33,918 nucleotides of DNA from Hyphomicrobiales bacterium (GCA_017305555.1 JAFKKM010000056.1:1-33918); one strand, 5' to 3'. Shown: positions 8,555-16,968, numbered from the stretch's first letter. Notes: generated by a model not told the origin, from the letters alone. Numbers and translations: made by a program.

Positions 8555-9078
8555 CCCGGCAACAAGCTCCGGAATTGCGTGGTCGTGTAGTTGCAGTTGG
8601 AGCGCGGGAAACGCTTGTTCTGGAGGTTGCCGACCATCAACGTTCCCTCGAGCGTGGATCCCTTCATCGTCACCTTCGACAGCCTGAACACCACGGGACC
8701 GTAAGCGGGCTCTGTCAGGTCGCTGCCGAGGTATTCGCGATAGGTCACCTTGATGTCGGCCCGGATCGCCATGGCCGCCTTGATCTTTGGCACCAGTTCA
8801 CGCTGGACGTTGTCGACCGACACTTTGCATTGCGGCGGCTGCCCCTCGCGCCGCTCCGGATATCCAGATTTGAACGGACAGGCGATGTGGTTGACCATCT
8901 GGCCTTGGTTGACGTCGGCGCCGGCTTCGATGCCGAGCAGAACATCGTCCGCAACATTCGCGACCATGTAGACCGGCTGATCGAATGTGGGATGCTCGAA
9001 CTCCAGCGTGCAATATTCGACGTCATCGGGCGGACAACTCGCGTTGGCCTCCAGCATTGCCTCGGAATGCGTCGGCAT
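8551..9078 (-). CDS. Distal tail protein, DUF1833-like (gpL-like position)
   Basis: A 175-residue protein whose N-terminus has the LEFEHPTFDQPVYMVAN pattern of DUF1833/phage minor tail proteins. Four or more cysteines are present (for example SCPPDD, EYC, IACPF, QCKV, SNC), which could bind metal or an iron-sulfur cluster as in lambda gpL; this is inference. It is translationally coupled on both sides (1-bp overlap upstream, ATGA downstream) and sits between the gpM-like gene and the NlpC/P60 gene, where gpL-type proteins lie. Confidence 0.75.
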   Translation of the reverse strand: MPTHSEAMLEANASCPPDDVEYCTLEFEHPTFDQPVYMVANVADDVLLGIEAGADVNQGQMVNHIACPFKSGYPERREGQPPQCKVSVDNVQRELVPKIKAAMAIRADIKVTYREYLGSDLTEPAYGPVVFRLSKVTMKGSTLEGTLMVGNLQNKRFPRSNCNYTTTQFRSLLPG

Positions 9079-9446
9079 CAGCCATAAACCCGCAACTGCA
9101 TGGTGACATCAGTAACGTCGTCGGTGACGGCGCTGTACTGGAGCGGGCTCGACAGATTGAACTGGCAGACCTTGTTGGCAAAGGCCGCACCGGTCCAGAT
9201 ATCCGCCCGAAACCTACCGGTCCCGCCACCCAAGGTGTCGCTGAACCATGTCTCGAAGGTTGCAAGATCCGCCGCCTCGAAACGGATGGTCTGCGACACC
9301 AACGCGACCTGGTCGCCGGGACGCCGCCGCTGGCGGACGTTGCCCTGTTCCATCTCGGTGATGATCGGTCCCGGCCCCCACGGCTGCCGCTTCCAGCTAT
9401 CCGCCTGCGGCGCGTTCGGGATCGTCGGCCAATTCGGCAATGCCAT
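9078..9446 (-). CDS. Minor tail protein (gpM-like position)
   Basis: A 122-residue protein. The ATG at 9446 overlaps the tape measure stop (TGATG); a GTG one codon upstream is also possible. The sequence opens ALPNWPTIPNAPQADSW and contains FEAADLATFETWFSDTL and RFRADIWTG, patterns common in the small tail protein that follows the tape measure in alphaproteobacterial siphophages. It likely joins the distal tail around the tape measure C-terminus, as lambda gpM does. Assignment is from position and general pattern. Confidence 0.75.
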   Translation of the reverse strand: MALPNWPTIPNAPQADSWKRQPWGPGPIITEMEQGNVRQRRRPGDQVALVSQTIRFEAADLATFETWFSDTLGGGTGRFRADIWTGAAFANKVCQFNLSSPLQYSAVTDDVTDVTMQLRVYG

Positions 9447-11974
9447 CACCGACCTCCGAAGCCGACCGCGCGAGCCTGCATGGCGCGCGAGGCCCGACCG
9501 TCGGTCGCAGCATCCTCGACCATCACGTCTTTCACCGCATTGGCGAAATCGATCATGATGTCGCGGTCACCGTTCGGACGATCCTGCTGGGTGATCTTCG
9601 GCGTGCCCGGCGCGCCGTTGATTGTGATGCTGACGTTTCCGCCGGCCGATTGACCACGCGGGATGACCCGCTCACCACGCTGAAGGATTGCAGGGACCTC
9701 GTCCGGCATCAGGCCGGCAATACCGCCACCATGGTAACGCGGCGCGCCATGGAAGACGGCCGGATCGACGGAGCGCGAGGTGGCAGGATTTCCAACCAAG
9801 CCGCCGGAATGGAAAAGACCGCCCGTTGTCATCGTTGAAAAGCCCGTGGCACTCATGGACTGCGCGGCCGACACGCCGGACCATCCGAGACCAAGGAAGC
9901 CTCCGACCATTCCAGACGCAGCCTGCAAGGACCGCATCAGCGGAATGACGATGTAGAGCTTGATGATCATTTCCTGAATCGCGCGAGAGAATGACTTCCA
10001 CATGTCCGCTGCGCCCTGCCCGACAGATTTCGTACCATCGGCAACATCCGCAAGCGCCGTCACCATCGTTCCCGACATCGACGACGACACGGTACTAAGC
10101 GCCGCGTTCGTCCGCAGGCCGGCGGCTTCGACGCTGCCGAGCGCCGTGGCGACGTCCGGATAGATACCGCGAAGCTGCTGCGCGATCTGGACGTCATCCG
10201 GCGATAGAAGCGCCGTCTGCCGACCGAAACGGATATTGTCGTTCGCTGCAGCCCGCGCGGCCGTCTCCGTCGCGCGGCCGACCTCCGCCGCCCATTCTCG
10301 AATCTTTGCCTTGTCCTGATCGGTGAGAACCTGATGGTTGCGGACCGCTTCATTGAGGCGGTTCTGCTCAGCCGTGAAAGCTGCCGCCGCGCCGGCGCTC
10401 ATGCCGAACGTTGCGGCCTGCACATTGGTGGCATCGGCCTGGGCGCGCATTTGCGTGACACCCAACGCATTCTCCCGGGCGAGAGCCTTAAGTGCGACCT
10501 CCTCGCTCGCGGTAATGCGCACACCGTTCAGACGCGCCTGCGCCACCTGCAATTCAACAGACCGCACTTGGTCCGCAACGCCAGCCATTTGAGAAAGGAT
10601 GCCAATGCGCTGCTGTTCGAGACCCATTGTCGCAGAGAGCGCGTTCTTATCGACGCTGCCTTTCGATGTCTGGTCGCCCTTGAATGTGGTGCTGACGGCG
10701 CCGTAAAACTCGTCCGCTTTCGATTGGGTTAGGCGCGTTCCGACGTTATCCTGCATCGAGACGCGAAAGACATTTCCGGCAACATCCGGACGCAGCGACT
10801 GCGGCAGATAAGACGCAATCTTGATAAGCGCCGCAGTGCCCTTGCTCGACAGATCGTCAAACCAGCCAAAGACGTCGAGGAACAGGCGGTTCCAGCCGAG
10901 GCGAAGATTGGTAATCGCACGGTTCCACGACTCGTCAAATTGGCGAGCTCGGGCCACCATGTTGTCGTTTGCCGCCCCACCGAACTGAGTCGCCGCGTCC
11001 TTCGCCCGTCGGATGCCTTCCGCGCCGTCGGACATCAGGCGAACCCACTGCATGGTCGCGGGAAGGCCCATTTGCTGGAGCAAGACGAGCCGCTGCTGAT
11101 CGCTGGCCGCATTCTTGATAATATCGGCGCCAGCCTCGATCGCGCTGTTGAAGTCGGTCGCGCTCTTACCATTGGCCCGAAACACGGCCGCCAATTCGCC
11201 GAGACCATGCTGTGCTTCGTAAACGCCAGCGCTGAACTGCTGAATCCCGTTGACGAAGTCGTTCTGACCGATACCTTTGAAGGATGCAGACGCTTGCAAC
11301 TTCGCCATGCTGCTAGACGCCGCACCGGCCTGCCGAGAAACGTCATCCAGCGCGAGGGCGAACGACTTCCAACTCGCGAACGCCGCAAATGCCGCCGCGC
11401 CGATCGCGACCAAACCTAGCGCCATTAGCCGAACTGGCGTCAGCACCGCCGCTACCTGCGAAGCAAAGCCACGCAACGAACCCTGCGATGACGTAAAAAT
11501 ATCGCCAATCTGACTGCCCTGCTGAAACAGGACGGTAAGAGGGCTTTGACCGCCGGCAAGCGAGACGCCGACGTCCTGGGCTTGCCGTGACAGGTTAATC
11601 AGTTCGTGCCGCGCCAGACCGACTGCGCCAGCGTTATCGTTCGCGGCGCCGGTCACCTTCTCCATGCGCTGGCGCGCCGCCTCCAGAACCGCGTTCGCCC
11701 GCTCCTGCAGCACCGGATTCTGCGATACTGCGGCATTTACCTGCCGCTGGACCTTTTCGTAATCCTGCTGTGCACGCACCTGCGACACATACCGGCGCTC
11801 GATGCTCGCAAATCGGGTTTCCAGCGACAGCGTCGCCTTCTCGGTCTGCTGCGAGGTGACCGCGACGTTCTGCTGCGCGTCCGACAACTCGTCGAGCTTC
11901 GTCGTCGCGGCATCAACGCCGGACGTCGTCGCCTGGATCGACAGGCGCCGCACAGCCTCTTGAACAGTTGCCAT
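9446..11974 (-). CDS. Tail length tape measure protein
   Basis: An 842-residue protein, the longest of the tail genes after the tip. The N-terminal 150 residues are heptad-rich and coiled-coil-like (SIQATTSGVDAATTKLDEL). Residues ~165-230 include a conserved tape measure motif (SLAGGQSPLTVLFQQGSQIG) and a hydrophobic segment (LMALGLVAIGAAAFAAFASW). Further hydrophobic and Gly-rich stretches occur near the C-terminus. It sets tail length and enters the cell envelope at DNA ejection. Start overlaps the upstream stop by one base. The pentapeptide AANDN occurs three times. Confidence 0.92.
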   Translation of the reverse strand: MATVQEAVRRLSIQATTSGVDAATTKLDELSDAQQNVAVTSQQTEKATLSLETRFASIERRYVSQVRAQQDYEKVQRQVNAAVSQNPVLQERANAVLEAARQRMEKVTGAANDNAGAVGLARHELINLSRQAQDVGVSLAGGQSPLTVLFQQGSQIGDIFTSSQGSLRGFASQVAAVLTPVRLMALGLVAIGAAAFAAFASWKSFALALDDVSRQAGAASSSMAKLQASASFKGIGQNDFVNGIQQFSAGVYEAQHGLGELAAVFRANGKSATDFNSAIEAGADIIKNAASDQQRLVLLQQMGLPATMQWVRLMSDGAEGIRRAKDAATQFGGAANDNMVARARQFDESWNRAITNLRLGWNRLFLDVFGWFDDLSSKGTAALIKIASYLPQSLRPDVAGNVFRVSMQDNVGTRLTQSKADEFYGAVSTTFKGDQTSKGSVDKNALSATMGLEQQRIGILSQMAGVADQVRSVELQVAQARLNGVRITASEEVALKALARENALGVTQMRAQADATNVQAATFGMSAGAAAAFTAEQNRLNEAVRNHQVLTDQDKAKIREWAAEVGRATETAARAAANDNIRFGRQTALLSPDDVQIAQQLRGIYPDVATALGSVEAAGLRTNAALSTVSSSMSGTMVTALADVADGTKSVGQGAADMWKSFSRAIQEMIIKLYIVIPLMRSLQAASGMVGGFLGLGWSGVSAAQSMSATGFSTMTTGGLFHSGGLVGNPATSRSVDPAVFHGAPRYHGGGIAGLMPDEVPAILQRGERVIPRGQSAGGNVSITINGAPGTPKITQQDRPNGDRDIMIDFANAVKDVMVEDAATDGRASRAMQARAVGFGGR

Positions 11975-12687
11975 TATCGATCCTTAAACGACACGCGGAT
12001 GGCCGGCGTCGTCACTGCGGAGCCAGCGACCCGGTCCTGACGCTGCTTTTTGTCGTAGCGCCACTCACCCCTCTTCGCGTTCCAACGGCGCGACCGCTGG
12101 TCATGCTTCAGCCGGTAAGCGCCGATCTGCTCTTCGTGCGTGAACGTGATCTTTGCGATGTTGCCGAAACGAGCCTTGGCGTCCTTATAGGTCCGCTCAT
12201 AGATCCGGTTCGGCACCTGAATTAAGAAATCGCGGCCACTCTTAGTTTTCCCAACCTCGAGCCGCCGGGCATACGGCACCAGATTTGCGAACACGAATTC
12301 CGCGGCGTTCGGGATCTGCTCGCCTAACGCAATCTCGACGCCATCGGCGAATAGCGCGTGACCCTTTCGGTAGGCCCCCGACCGGCGCGGCGATCGATCC
12401 AGCAACGTTTGCCCGATCCATGCCAGAACATCGTTGCCGATGTCCCATTCCGCGATGATCCGACCGTTTGGCTGCACGGATTCCAGATCGGCCCCGGCCC
12501 GGCCATCCACGGTGACGACCTTCGGCGGCAGCCGGCCGAGAATGCGCCGGTTCGCGTCGTCTGTTTCCGCGATCGCACTGCGCGCAAAGTCTGCCACAGC
12601 CTTGCTCTGAGCAGCCGGCGACAGCATCTCATTGACGATGATGCTGACGTCCTTTGCGATCGGTTCGATCCGGGTTCTTACCGGCAT
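11974..12687 (-). CDS. Hypothetical protein between tail chaperones and tape measure
   Basis: A 237-residue protein starting at 12687, inside the end of the frameshifted chaperone gene (59-bp overlap), and ending with a 1-bp overlap on the tape measure start. Content is mixed alpha/beta, with a basic C-terminus (KHDQRSRRWNAKRGEWRYDKKQRQ region, about 195-220). I do not recognise a family. Its fixed place before the tape measure suggests a tail assembly or structural role. Confidence 0.75.
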   Translation of the reverse strand: MPVRTRIEPIAKDVSIIVNEMLSPAAQSKAVADFARSAIAETDDANRRILGRLPPKVVTVDGRAGADLESVQPNGRIIAEWDIGNDVLAWIGQTLLDRSPRRSGAYRKGHALFADGVEIALGEQIPNAAEFVFANLVPYARRLEVGKTKSGRDFLIQVPNRIYERTYKDAKARFGNIAKITFTHEEQIGAYRLKHDQRSRRWNAKRGEWRYDKKQRQDRVAGSAVTTPAIRVSFKDR

Positions 12688-13473
12688 CTTTTGCCTTCTC
12701 TTCGAGGATGGTGGCCCTGCGGTGCCCGAGCCGGATGAGCGTGAGCGCGTCCTTCGGATCGAGGTCGATGCCGCGCAAGTCCGACCAGGCGCGCAGCCCT
12801 TCCCATGTGATCAACGCCGGGCTGAAGCCGCTCGACGAAATGCCCATCGATATCTCGAGGAAATCCACCCAGAGGTATTCGAGCGGCCACGGGAAGTCGG
12901 GCTCATCGTCCGGCGCCGTCTTCGGCTTGCGTTTCAGCCGCGCCCATTGTCGCGCGGCCGAATCCTGATGATCGCCTTCGGACGCGCCGTCGGCTAACTG
13001 GCGGCTTCGGCGGAACTGGTGCTCGGCGTAGACGAAGAGGTCGGCGACGAGCGCGTCATAAAATTTGCGGCATCGTTCGCCGCCACCCATACCTGCACGA
13101 ATAGCCAGTTCATGCCGGGCACGGCGTAAAGCTCAGCCGCGTTGTCGGCCGTGCACGGCACGTTAATCACTTCACGCGTGGCTGGATCGACGAGGTGCCA
13201 CGCCTTCGTCAGTGCGGCGCACTTCTGGATGTTTTCCTCGAGCTGGTCGCCGGGCTCGGCCATGCCGTTACGGCTCTTCATCGCCTTGCGGCGCAACGCG
13301 GCGCGCTGGTCCTTGTCAAAGGCGCGGCCGGCGTCGCTGTCGGTCGAAAGCACGTCAATGAACGCCTTGTTGCCGTCCTTGTCGACGATGGGAAGGTCCG
13401 TGATCTGGTCGATGATCTCGACCCGGAAGGTCTGGGAAACGTTCGCCGCGAGCGCGGCAAATTTGGAGGACAT
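12629..13473 (-). CDS. Tail assembly chaperone, -1 frameshift product (gpGT-like)
   Basis: Translation of the chaperone gene starting at 13473 can shift by -1 at the heptamer A AAT TTT (minus strand, 13066-13060), moving from the shorter frame (stop 12994) into a frame that runs to 12629 and gives about 281 residues. After the shift the sequence is clearly protein-like (FYDALVADLFVYAEHQFRR, then PWPLEYLWVDFLEISMGISS). The extension would recruit the tape measure and tail tube, as lambda gpGT does. The frame arithmetic works exactly (846 nt with one base read twice). Confidence in the shift is high because of the canonical XXXYYYZ site and the gene's position between tail tube and tape measure. 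Confidence 0.85.
12994..13473 (-). CDS. Tail assembly chaperone, unshifted product (gpG-like)
   Basis: The zero-frame product is 159 residues. AAAGGA precedes the ATG at 13473. The first ~137 residues carry conserved-looking content (FRVEIIDQITDLPIVDKDGN; MNWLFVQVWVAANDAANF). After the slippery site, the last ~20 residues are a low-complexity Ser/Thr/Pro tail, typical of sequence not under functional constraint after a frameshift site. The gpG-like form is expected in excess over the shifted form during tail assembly; both are absent from mature tails in the known systems. Confidence 0.85.
   Translation of the reverse strand: MSSKFAALAANVSQTFRVEIIDQITDLPIVDKDGNKAFIDVLSTDSDAGRAFDKDQRAALRRKAMKSRNGMAEPGDQLEENIQKCAALTKAWHLVDPATREVINVPCTADNAAELYAVPGMNWLFVQVWVAANDAANFMTRSSPTSSSTPSTSSAEAAS
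13060..13066 (-). promoter_or_regulatory. Programmed -1 ribosomal frameshift site AAATTTT
   Basis: On the minus strand the heptamer reads A AAT TTT in the zero frame of the upstream chaperone frame, fitting X XXY YYZ. Slippage re-pairs the two tRNAs on AAA and TTT in the -1 frame. It sits at the very point where one reading stops looking like protein and the other begins, within the gpG/gpGT position of the tail operon. Confidence 0.85.
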
Positions 13474-13589
13474 AGGATTTCCTTTGGCGGAAGGTGGAGC
13501 GGGGCCGCCCGCCAGCGGCCCCGTCCGATCGCGATGACCCGGCTCATGGCGAGCCGAGCAGGTTTCCCCGTAGCGGCGGGGAGGATGGA
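13474..13589. other. Three hairpins between tail tube and chaperone genes
   Basis: This 116-bp gap holds three inverted repeats: a 9-bp stem CGGGGCCGC/GCGGCCCCG (13500-13508 with 13515-13523), a GGCTC/GAGCC stem near 13541-13555, and CCCCG/CGGGG (13566-13570 with 13577-13581). None is followed by a T tract in the minus direction, so they may be mRNA processing, stability or attenuation structures rather than full terminators, separating the highly expressed tail tube gene from the chaperones. Confidence 0.45.
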
Positions 13590-14849
13590 TCAGGCAGCGA
13601 TCTGCGTGTCGACGATCTGGATGGTGGTGGCGTCGATGCCGGGCGCTCCGGCGAACTTCAATGCCTGGAACGGCAGCGTCACGGCCTGCCCGCCCTCGCC
13701 CGACGTCGCAACGTCGGCATCCGACAGTTTGATGCGCGGCAGCAGGATGGTCATTGCCGGCGTGTCGGGATCGCTCTCCGTAGTGAGGTAGAGCAAGATG
13801 CTGATCTCATCCTCGTCGGTGAACGCCTTGATCAACTCAGCATCCTGAAAGAACGCAGTGATCTGGCCCGTGACGTTGGCACGGCCGAGAAACACCTCGG
13901 GCACGAAATTCTGACCGACGACAGCTTCCGAGGACGGATTCAGGTTCAACTGGATATTGACGCCGGTGATAACGCCTTGCGTAACGCCATTCACGCGCAC
14001 CAGGCCGTTCACCGCGGCGAAAATGCCCGTTGTCGTCTCGGCGGTCGGCGCTGCAAAGTACGGCGCCGCCGGACGTCCCTCGAGCCCATCATACAACTGC
14101 ATGTTCCGGCCCATCACCGGAAACTCGATCGTCGACATGCCGGAGGCCGGCAGCTGCATGGTGAAGCCACCGATGCGGCACTCGGTAAAGATGCGCGCGA
14201 CATCGATATCTTCGTTGAAAATCTCGAACGCGAACTTGCGACTGACGTGGCCGGTCGAAGGCGCCGAGAGTCGTTTGCCGACCGTCGCCAGGCTGAACGC
14301 GGTGTCAGCGGTCATATCGGTCGGCGGCGGATAGACCTCCATGGTGCGATTGCTCGCGCCCGAGAAGCCGAGCGCGATGAAATTGATACCGGAATCGCCG
14401 ACAACCGACGTGTCGGTGAGGCGGAAGACGTGACCCACGCGCAAGCCGAGCGCAACCGGATCACCGCCGCCGAATGTCAGCGTGGACGCATCCTCATCGG
14501 CTGCAACACTGGTCAGTTGCACCTCGGTCAGCGCAACCGCCGCCTCCCATGTCCCTCGGAGAGACGCTTCGAACAGATCCGCATAGGTCTGCGGCGACAG
14601 TTCGCCGGAAACCGAGCCGGTAACGCGACGCGTACCGTGCCGGAAATCGGCAATCTGGCGATCGTTCCGGACCTCATTGGACTGGTAGGTGTCTTTCGCC
14701 AGTTTCAGCGTCGATGCGACACGACGCAGGATCTGCCCGCCAGCGCCGCCGGGATCGGTCGCGATATCCGGTTCCGCATTCGCGGTAATGACGCCAGAAG
14801 CGTACTTCTTGTAGGACACGCGGGCGGATACGCCTTCAGCAAGCGGCAT
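13590..14849 (-). CDS. Tail tube (major tail) protein
   Basis: A 419-residue protein between the tail terminator and the chaperone genes, the expected place for the major tail protein. Start ATG 14849. It is beta-rich and Gly/Thr-rich with few cysteines, opening MPLAEGVSARVSYKKYASGV and containing YQSNEVRNDRQIADFRHGTR, a pattern I associate with the tail tube family common in rhizobial and pseudomonad siphophages. It polymerises around the tape measure to form the DNA conduit. It is longer than lambda gpV, consistent with an extra surface (Ig-like or decoration) domain or a duplicated tube fold. Confidence 0.87.
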   Translation of the reverse strand: MPLAEGVSARVSYKKYASGVITANAEPDIATDPGGAGGQILRRVASTLKLAKDTYQSNEVRNDRQIADFRHGTRRVTGSVSGELSPQTYADLFEASLRGTWEAAVALTEVQLTSVAADEDASTLTFGGGDPVALGLRVGHVFRLTDTSVVGDSGINFIALGFSGASNRTMEVYPPPTDMTADTAFSLATVGKRLSAPSTGHVSRKFAFEIFNEDIDVARIFTECRIGGFTMQLPASGMSTIEFPVMGRNMQLYDGLEGRPAAPYFAAPTAETTTGIFAAVNGLVRVNGVTQGVITGVNIQLNLNPSSEAVVGQNFVPEVFLGRANVTGQITAFFQDAELIKAFTDEDEISILLYLTTESDPDTPAMTILLPRIKLSDADVATSGEGGQAVTLPFQALKFAGAPGIDATTIQIVDTQIAA

Positions 14850-14882
14850 GGTGGTTCTCCGTGATGGAAGGTTGCTCGGCGA

Positions 14883-15338
14883 TCAGCCGATTTGGTCGAA
14901 ATGCAGGTCGATCTCAGCGACCGCGCATTGGTAGTTGTTCACCGGGCTGCTCAGACCGGACACTGAGATGCTCGAGCCTTCGCCGATCGGGATGACATCG
15001 GCCGCACCACAAGACACGGCGGCATCGCGGTAGCTGCGGAGCCGCGCAGCAATCAGTTCGGCGTTCTGCATGACCCGATCCGCCGCGCCATCGGCAAGCG
15101 CCGGTTCAAAGACATATGCTTCGACGGTCCCACGGTTGCGCCACAGGTTGAGCCCGCGACCGCCTCCGAAGCCGGCCGGACCGCTGCCGGAGCCCTCATT
15201 GTTGAAGACGACGAACGCAAAAGCCGCAGGTTCATCTGGAAGCGGCGGAATAACGTCGCCTTGCCAATAGATCGGGAAACCCACGACCCCGGAAAGCCGG
15301 GCCTTCAACGTGCTCCGCGCGTCCACAGCGGTTGTCAT
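14883..15338 (-). CDS. Tail terminator protein (DUF4128-like)
   Basis: A 151-residue protein with the start overlapping the upstream stop by one base. It begins TTAVDARSTLKARLSGVVGFPIYWQ and has RGTVEAYVFEPALADGAADRVMQNAELIAARLR, consistent with the alpha/beta fold of lambda gpU-type terminators and the DUF4128 group. It caps the tail tube and forms the joint with the head. Position just ahead of the tail tube gene supports the call. Confidence 0.75.
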   Translation of the reverse strand: MTTAVDARSTLKARLSGVVGFPIYWQGDVIPPLPDEPAAFAFVVFNNEGSGSGPAGFGGGRGLNLWRNRGTVEAYVFEPALADGAADRVMQNAELIAARLRSYRDAAVSCGAADVIPIGEGSSISVSGLSSPVNNYQCAVAEIDLHFDQIG

Positions 15339-15661
15339 TAGCCGCCTGCCTGAATTTCAAGGGCGATCAGCGTGCCGCCGATCCGTCGCGTGTTGTCATC
15401 GACAGCCTTGATGCGCTTCACCTTGCCTCGCACTACGGCGGAATCATTCGTTATCAGCGGCAAGCGGTCGCCGAGCGTATCGACCAGCGCGATGATCTTC
15501 ACGTCGCCCTGAACGATTGAGCCGACCAGCTCGTCCGGCTTATAGCCGACGACACGCGCCCGAACGGTAACGTCCGGAACGCCGATGCGACGAATGATGA
15601 CGTCTTCACCGATTTCCGCGAGGAATGCACGATGCTGGGCGAGCGCCTCGGCCGCGTTCAT
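15338..15661 (-). CDS. Head-tail joining / neck protein
   Basis: A 107-residue protein whose ATG overlaps the connector stop (ATGA). Strand-rich middle: DVIIRRIGVPDVTVRARVVGYKPDELVGSIVQGD region (about 19-52), then PLITNDSAVVRGKVKRIKAV. This reads like the small beta-barrel head-closure/joining proteins of HK97-like phages. It would seal the portal-connector and provide the tail docking surface. Confidence 0.7.
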   Translation of the reverse strand: MNAAEALAQHRAFLAEIGEDVIIRRIGVPDVTVRARVVGYKPDELVGSIVQGDVKIIALVDTLGDRLPLITNDSAVVRGKVKRIKAVDDNTRRIGGTLIALEIQAGG

Positions 15662-16287
15662 GCGAACACCCGATAGGTGGAGAGCAGCGCAGCCACGGCG
15701 GCATCGATCGCAGCGCCGGCGTTACCGCCGACGATGTATTGTTTCGTTCCGATGCCGTCGACGGTGTCCTGGCTCAGGAACAGGTTGCGTTCCGTCAACG
15801 ACCGCAGAGCGGACGCCTGCAACGCGATCGCCGAACGGATCGGTTCCGGCACGTCCTCGGGGTTGTCTCCGTAGCCGGCGACGAACTCGATCATGACAGC
15901 GTCAGCCGCGCACCGCGTCGCGGGCCAGGACCTTCCGAAGGCCGGGACGATGTACGGCGCCGCACCCTGCACGATCTGATAGTCAGAACTATCCAGCTCT
16001 TGCTGCGTGCCCGCGCTGTCGACGTAGCGAACGACGCTGACGTCCTGCAACGGCGGCACCGGGATGCGAATGTAACTGCAGGGAAAGCCGTCCAGCGAAC
16101 CCTGCCAAGTCTGCGTAATAAATGCCCGTCCGAGCCACCCATCCCGCCCGTCGATCATCTGCCGCGCCGCCTTGATCAGCGCGTCGGCGATCTCATCGGC
16201 CATTTCCGATCCGATGTTCAGCCGCGACTTCAAGTCGGCCGCCGACAGCGGCTCAAGTGCGGGAGGGGTGACAAGGACCAGGCGCAT
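15658..16287 (-). CDS. Head-tail connector (HK97 gp6-like, phiE125 gp8 family)
   Basis: A 209-residue protein opening MRLVLVTPPALEPLSAADLK followed by RLNIGSEMADEIADALIKAAR and WLGRAFITQTW, the recognisable start of the gp6-like connector family. The C-terminal half has VPEPIRSAIALQASALRSL, another conserved helix. It forms the ring beneath the portal. Three bases separate it from the upstream gene, and it overlaps the neck gene by ATGA. Confidence 0.85.
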   Translation of the reverse strand: MRLVLVTPPALEPLSAADLKSRLNIGSEMADEIADALIKAARQMIDGRDGWLGRAFITQTWQGSLDGFPCSYIRIPVPPLQDVSVVRYVDSAGTQQELDSSDYQIVQGAAPYIVPAFGRSWPATRCAADAVMIEFVAGYGDNPEDVPEPIRSAIALQASALRSLTERNLFLSQDTVDGIGTKQYIVGGNAGAAIDAAVAALLSTYRVFA

Positions 16288-16290
16288 CGA

Positions 16291-16656
16291 TCACTCGTCG
16301 ACCAGAACGTGGAACGTGCCGGCCTTGGCGTTGCCGCCCGCAGCCACGACGATCTTCACGCGGTCGCTCGCGATGGCGATCTTATCGAGCACACCGACGC
16401 CGCCGGCCGCATACAGAGCGGCCGCACCGTCCTGTCCATGGGTCGCCGCGCGTGGGTAGAACACAGCGGACGCGTTGACGTCCGATTTGGCGAGGATGCT
16501 CTCTCCGGTTGCCTCAGACGTGATGGTGAGGTCGACGCCATCGGCGAAGTCAGTCTTCACGTAATGGATGCTGTGGATCTTGCCGGCAACGCGCGGGCTG
16601 TACGCCGTTGCGCTGCCGTCGGCGGCCGTGGTGACCGGCACTTTGTATCGTCGCAT
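16291..16656 (-). CDS. Conserved phage structural-module protein, unknown function
   Basis: A 121-residue protein with hydrophobic/beta-rich content: KIHSIHYVKTDFADGVDLTI, then GESILAKSDVNASAVFYPR and DKIAIASDRVKIVVAAGGN. I recognise it as a protein frequently found after the major capsid gene in siphophages of this gene order, but its function is not assigned. A decoration or head-stabilising role is possible and purely positional. Confidence 0.7.
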   Translation of the reverse strand: MRRYKVPVTTAADGSATAYSPRVAGKIHSIHYVKTDFADGVDLTITSEATGESILAKSDVNASAVFYPRAATHGQDGAAALYAAGGVGVLDKIAIASDRVKIVVAAGGNAKAGTFHVLVDE

Positions 16657-16716
16657 GGGATATTCTCCAGGTTGGACGCTGTGCGCCGCTGATGGATGAT
16701 GGTCCGCGTCGGGCGA

Positions 16717-16898
16717 TTACTTTTCGTCCTTCGCCTTCTTGTCGGCCTTGTTCGCGGGCGCGGGCTCGGCCTTGTTTTGCGGTGCCGGTTCATCAACTCG
16801 CCGCCAGCGAACTCGCTGCACTCGAACACCTCGCCCGGCCGAATTGTGTCCGGCCGAACTGAACTGATGTGAAATTGATCCAGAGCACGAAGTTGCAT
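16717..16898 (-). pseudogene. Small gene after major capsid, apparently frameshifted
   Basis: The ATG at 16898 has a strong ribosome binding site (AGGAGAGATCAG). Its frame gives a protein-like start (QLRALDQFHISSVRPDTIR, then GEVFECSEFAGGELM) and then degenerates into Arg-rich sequence. The -1 frame takes over at about 16793 with DEPAPQNKAEPAPANKADKK and stops at 16717. Joined, the two parts would make about 60 residues. I see no X XXY YYZ heptamer at the junction, so a one-base deletion or a sequence error is the simplest explanation; a non-canonical programmed shift is possible. In similar phages a short protein with a Lys/Ala/Pro-rich tail occupies this place. Confidence 0.6.
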
Positions 16899-16968
16899 CT
16901 GATCTCTCCTGACGTGGTCCGAAAAGGAAAGCGTCCCGCATTTCTGCAGGACGCCATTCGATCACCCG

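Noticed and set aside
12629-13090. Independent gene starting at 13090
   Set aside because: Its first ~10 codons lie in sequence that is coding in the other frame, and the AAATTTT site explains its expression as a -1 extension.
13494-14864. Long plus-strand open frame (456 codons) opposite the tail tube gene
   Set aside because: Arg/Asp/Gly-rich mirror of the tail tube codons, without motifs; explained by GC-rich third positions.
15625-16692. Long plus-strand open frame opposite the connector genes
   Set aside because: Compositionally a shadow of three well-supported minus-strand genes.
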